Below are positions 13,423 to 15,080 of a stretch of DNA of 15,080 nucleotides, one piece after another. The position numbers and the translations under genes are program-made. This DNA comes from an uncultured bacterium (lineage in GTDB: Bacteria; Bacillota; Clostridia; Lachnospirales; Lachnospiraceae). The first letter of the stretch is position 1. Every line of letters begins with the position of its first letter. Under the pieces are notes generated by a model that saw nothing but the letters and a program-made list of their open reading frames with translations, had not been told where the DNA came from and searched no databases. The stretch covers positions 1-15,080 of the forward strand of contig CAMUHA010000066.1 of assembly GCA_947088515.1 (NCBI GenBank), read 5' to 3'.

Positions 13423-15080
13423 ATTTCTTCAGCTCCATTTAATCCATAAGTTATTACACCACAATTACCTGATATTAGTTTTTTGTTTTTTAATTCATAT
13501 ATTCTATCACACTTTTTCATCATATCACTATCATGAGTTACAATAATAGATATCTTACTATTGCTAACTTTACGTATCATTTCCATAAATAAATCGCAAG
13601 AAGCCTTATCCAAGTTCGCTGTTGGTTCATCAAATACAATGATTTCTGTATCATTATATAATGCCCTTGCCAATGCAACCCTTTGTTTTTGCCCCTCTGA
13701 CAAGTTATTTCCATTTTCACTGATCAGTTCTCTTTCCTTATTTGTAAAGGAATTAATCACCCCATCAAGGTTTGCAAGCCTGCATGCTTCCCGAAACCTC
13801 TTTTCTTCGTAAGGCAAAGACATACATATATTTTCTTTTACGGTACCATAAAATACAAAGTTACTACTAGGTACATAAGATATATTATATCTGCACCCTG
13901 TAAAATTAATATCTCCATCATGTGATACTGCACGGATTGATGACTTTATGTTATTTGGATACAGCCCCAATATCAAATTTAATAATGTCGTTTTTCCGCT
14001 TCCACTTGCACCAATTATACCTGTAATTTCTCCTTTGTAAAATTCTGCATATACATTTTCCAGTACATTTTCTCTTCCATCTCCATATGAAAATGTTAAA
14101 TCTTCTATCTTTATATAGTCAGTCTCCTTATAAGCCAAAAGGGGGCCTTCTATACTAATTTTATCGTTTAATTTTTCTAACTCATTAATTCTTCTTACAC
14201 TTACAATTGTGTTGTTAAATGTTCCTATCCATTGTGTTCCCTCGGTCAATGGCAATATAATATAATTACTTAATTGAATCATTGCTACTAAATCTCCAAC
14301 CTTATTATCTCCATTTAAAACAAAAAAGGCGCCAATTCCACTGGATAATAAGAAGATAGTAAATGACATCATTGTATTTAAAAAACCAAATTCACCTTCC
14401 AACAAAGATAATCTTATCTTGCTCTTCTTTTTCTTTTTATATAGTTCCTCCCAATTTCCCCTAATTACATCTCTCATGGAATAAACCTGAAACAAATTAA
14501 ATCTATTTAATATTTCCTGCATTTGCTTTCTATTGTTATCTTCATTTTCTGAATCAATACCTGCAGCCCTTTGAAGTAATGGCGAAAACTTGCTAATTGT
14601 TAAAAAAAGCAAAGGTATAATTATCAAATATAATATAGCCATTTTCCAATTTAAGATGAACAAATAAATTGTAGCCAATAAAGCAGTAAATAATATCATC
14701 CATAGTCTTCCAAAAAGCTGTATGATAAAATTTACCACATTACTCACATCAGAGGTCAAACGGTTTAATACTTCCCCAGAGTGCAGCTTATGTATTTCCA
14801 GAGATTGCTTATCGAAAATACTTTCTACAAGATTTCCTCTTATATTTTTTTCAAGTCTTACAGAAATGTAACCTTCTGCTAAGGAGGAAAAAATCTGACT
14901 GGCAGCATATAATAAAACTGCTAATATTGAAAAACAAGACATCTGCATCAAAGTCACTGGCGAATCTCCCGCTGCAATATCCATAAATCCTTGAAATATC
15001 AACGTAATCAAAATATAACATACACTCATAAGGACACATAAACATAGCATTCCAAATAAATGTATAAGGTTTCCTCTACA
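13419..15080 (-). CDS. ABC exporter half-transporter, N-terminus beyond the window
   Basis: The frame is open to the right edge; ten codons lie upstream of the first visible ATG (15050), so the true start is outside. The visible 553 codons hold an exporter membrane domain (hydrophobic segments around visible residues 1-25, 40-58, 107-150 and 225-265, counted from 15050) and an ATPase domain with Walker A GASGSGKT (347-354), signature LSEGQ (450-454), Walker B FDEP (483-486) and H506. The Q-loop reads SYVPSSNFVFYGT, with Ser where Gln is expected. No C39 peptidase domain is visible, but it could sit in the missing part. It is coupled to the radical SAM gene by an ATGA overlap, so it is the likely exporter of the mature peptide. 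Confidence 0.87.
   Translation of the reverse strand, partial: CRGNLIHLFGMLCLCVLMSVCYILITLIFQGFMDIAAGDSPVTLMQMSCFSILAVLLYAASQIFSSLAEGYISVRLEKNIRGNLVESIFDKQSLEIHKLHSGEVLNRLTSDVSNVVNFIIQLFGRLWMILFTALLATIYLFILNWKMAILYLIIIPLLFLTISKFSPLLQRAAGIDSENEDNNRKQMQEILNRFNLFQVYSMRDVIRGNWEELYKKKKKSKIRLSLLEGEFGFLNTMMSFTIFLLSSGIGAFFVLNGDNKVGDLVAMIQLSNYIILPLTEGTQWIGTFNNTIVSVRRINELEKLNDKISIEGPLLAYKETDYIKIEDLTFSYGDGRENVLENVYAEFYKGEITGIIGASGSGKTTLLNLILGLYPNNIKSSIRAVSHDGDINFTGCRYNISYVPSSNFVFYGTVKENICMSLPYEEKRFREACRLANLDGVINSFTNKERELISENGNNLSEGQKQRVALARALYNDTEIIVFDEPTANLDKASCDLFMEMIRKVSNSKISIIVTHDSDMMKKCDRIYELKNKKLISGNCGVITYGLNGAEEI

Noticed and set aside
14851..15045. 64-codon minus-strand frame inside the right ABC gene
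   Set aside because: It is an alternate frame of the membrane domain, which is well supported.

Overview
All convincing genes lie on the minus strand, so the window reads from right (15080) to left (1). Low GC, AGGAGG-type ribosome binding sites, many ATGA-type overlaps and the protein families point to a Gram-positive anaerobe of the Clostridia (Lachnospiraceae/Clostridium-like). This is inferred from gene content; there is no rRNA or other marker.

Region A (15080-8769) is the peptide part. It holds an ABC exporter subunit cut by the window edge (13419-15080), two radical SAM/SPASM enzymes (12385-13422 and 11103-12404), an acyl-carrier-like protein (10773-11051), a 27-residue peptide gene that starts inside the carrier stop codon (10693-10776), a structured spacer with two inverted repeats (10533-10692), and a large protein joining a subtilisin-like domain to a P-loop domain (8769-10532). 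The set radical SAM maturase, carrier-related protein, tiny KKL-start peptide with C-terminal Cys, S8 peptidase and P-loop protein resembles the clostridial 'Clo7bot' type of ribosomal peptide (RiPP) system, as remembered from the TIGR04065-TIGR04069 family group.

Region B (8670-3959) continues the same tightly spaced gene series with a different kind of chemistry: a third radical SAM protein (7753-8670), two proteins resembling the butirosin acyltransferase BtrH (6697-7692 and 3959-4966), a stand-alone amino-acid adenylation enzyme (5203-6681) and a second carrier protein (4950-5210). The simplest model is that an amino acid is adenylated, loaded on the carrier and moved by a BtrH-like transferase onto the radical-SAM-modified peptide (or another acceptor). 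That is a RiPP pathway with an NRPS/butirosin-like aminoacylation branch, and it is the most interesting content of the window. The link between the two halves is inferred from co-directional packing only.

Region C (3958-2343) is a graveyard. It holds a possible decayed reading frame with several stops (3482-3895), a glycosyltransferase fragment with an EX7E motif (3276-3398), a BtrH-like protein lacking its N-terminal half (2671-3252), and a reading frame apparently broken by a one-base shift (2343-2674).

Region D (2342-1) is visibly richer in GC. It carries an intact ABC half-transporter (519-2342) overlapping a second ABC membrane subunit that stops after about 160 residues (34-522). It probably has a different history from the AT-rich cluster. 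No tRNA, rRNA, CRISPR array, intact insertion sequence or attachment site was seen.
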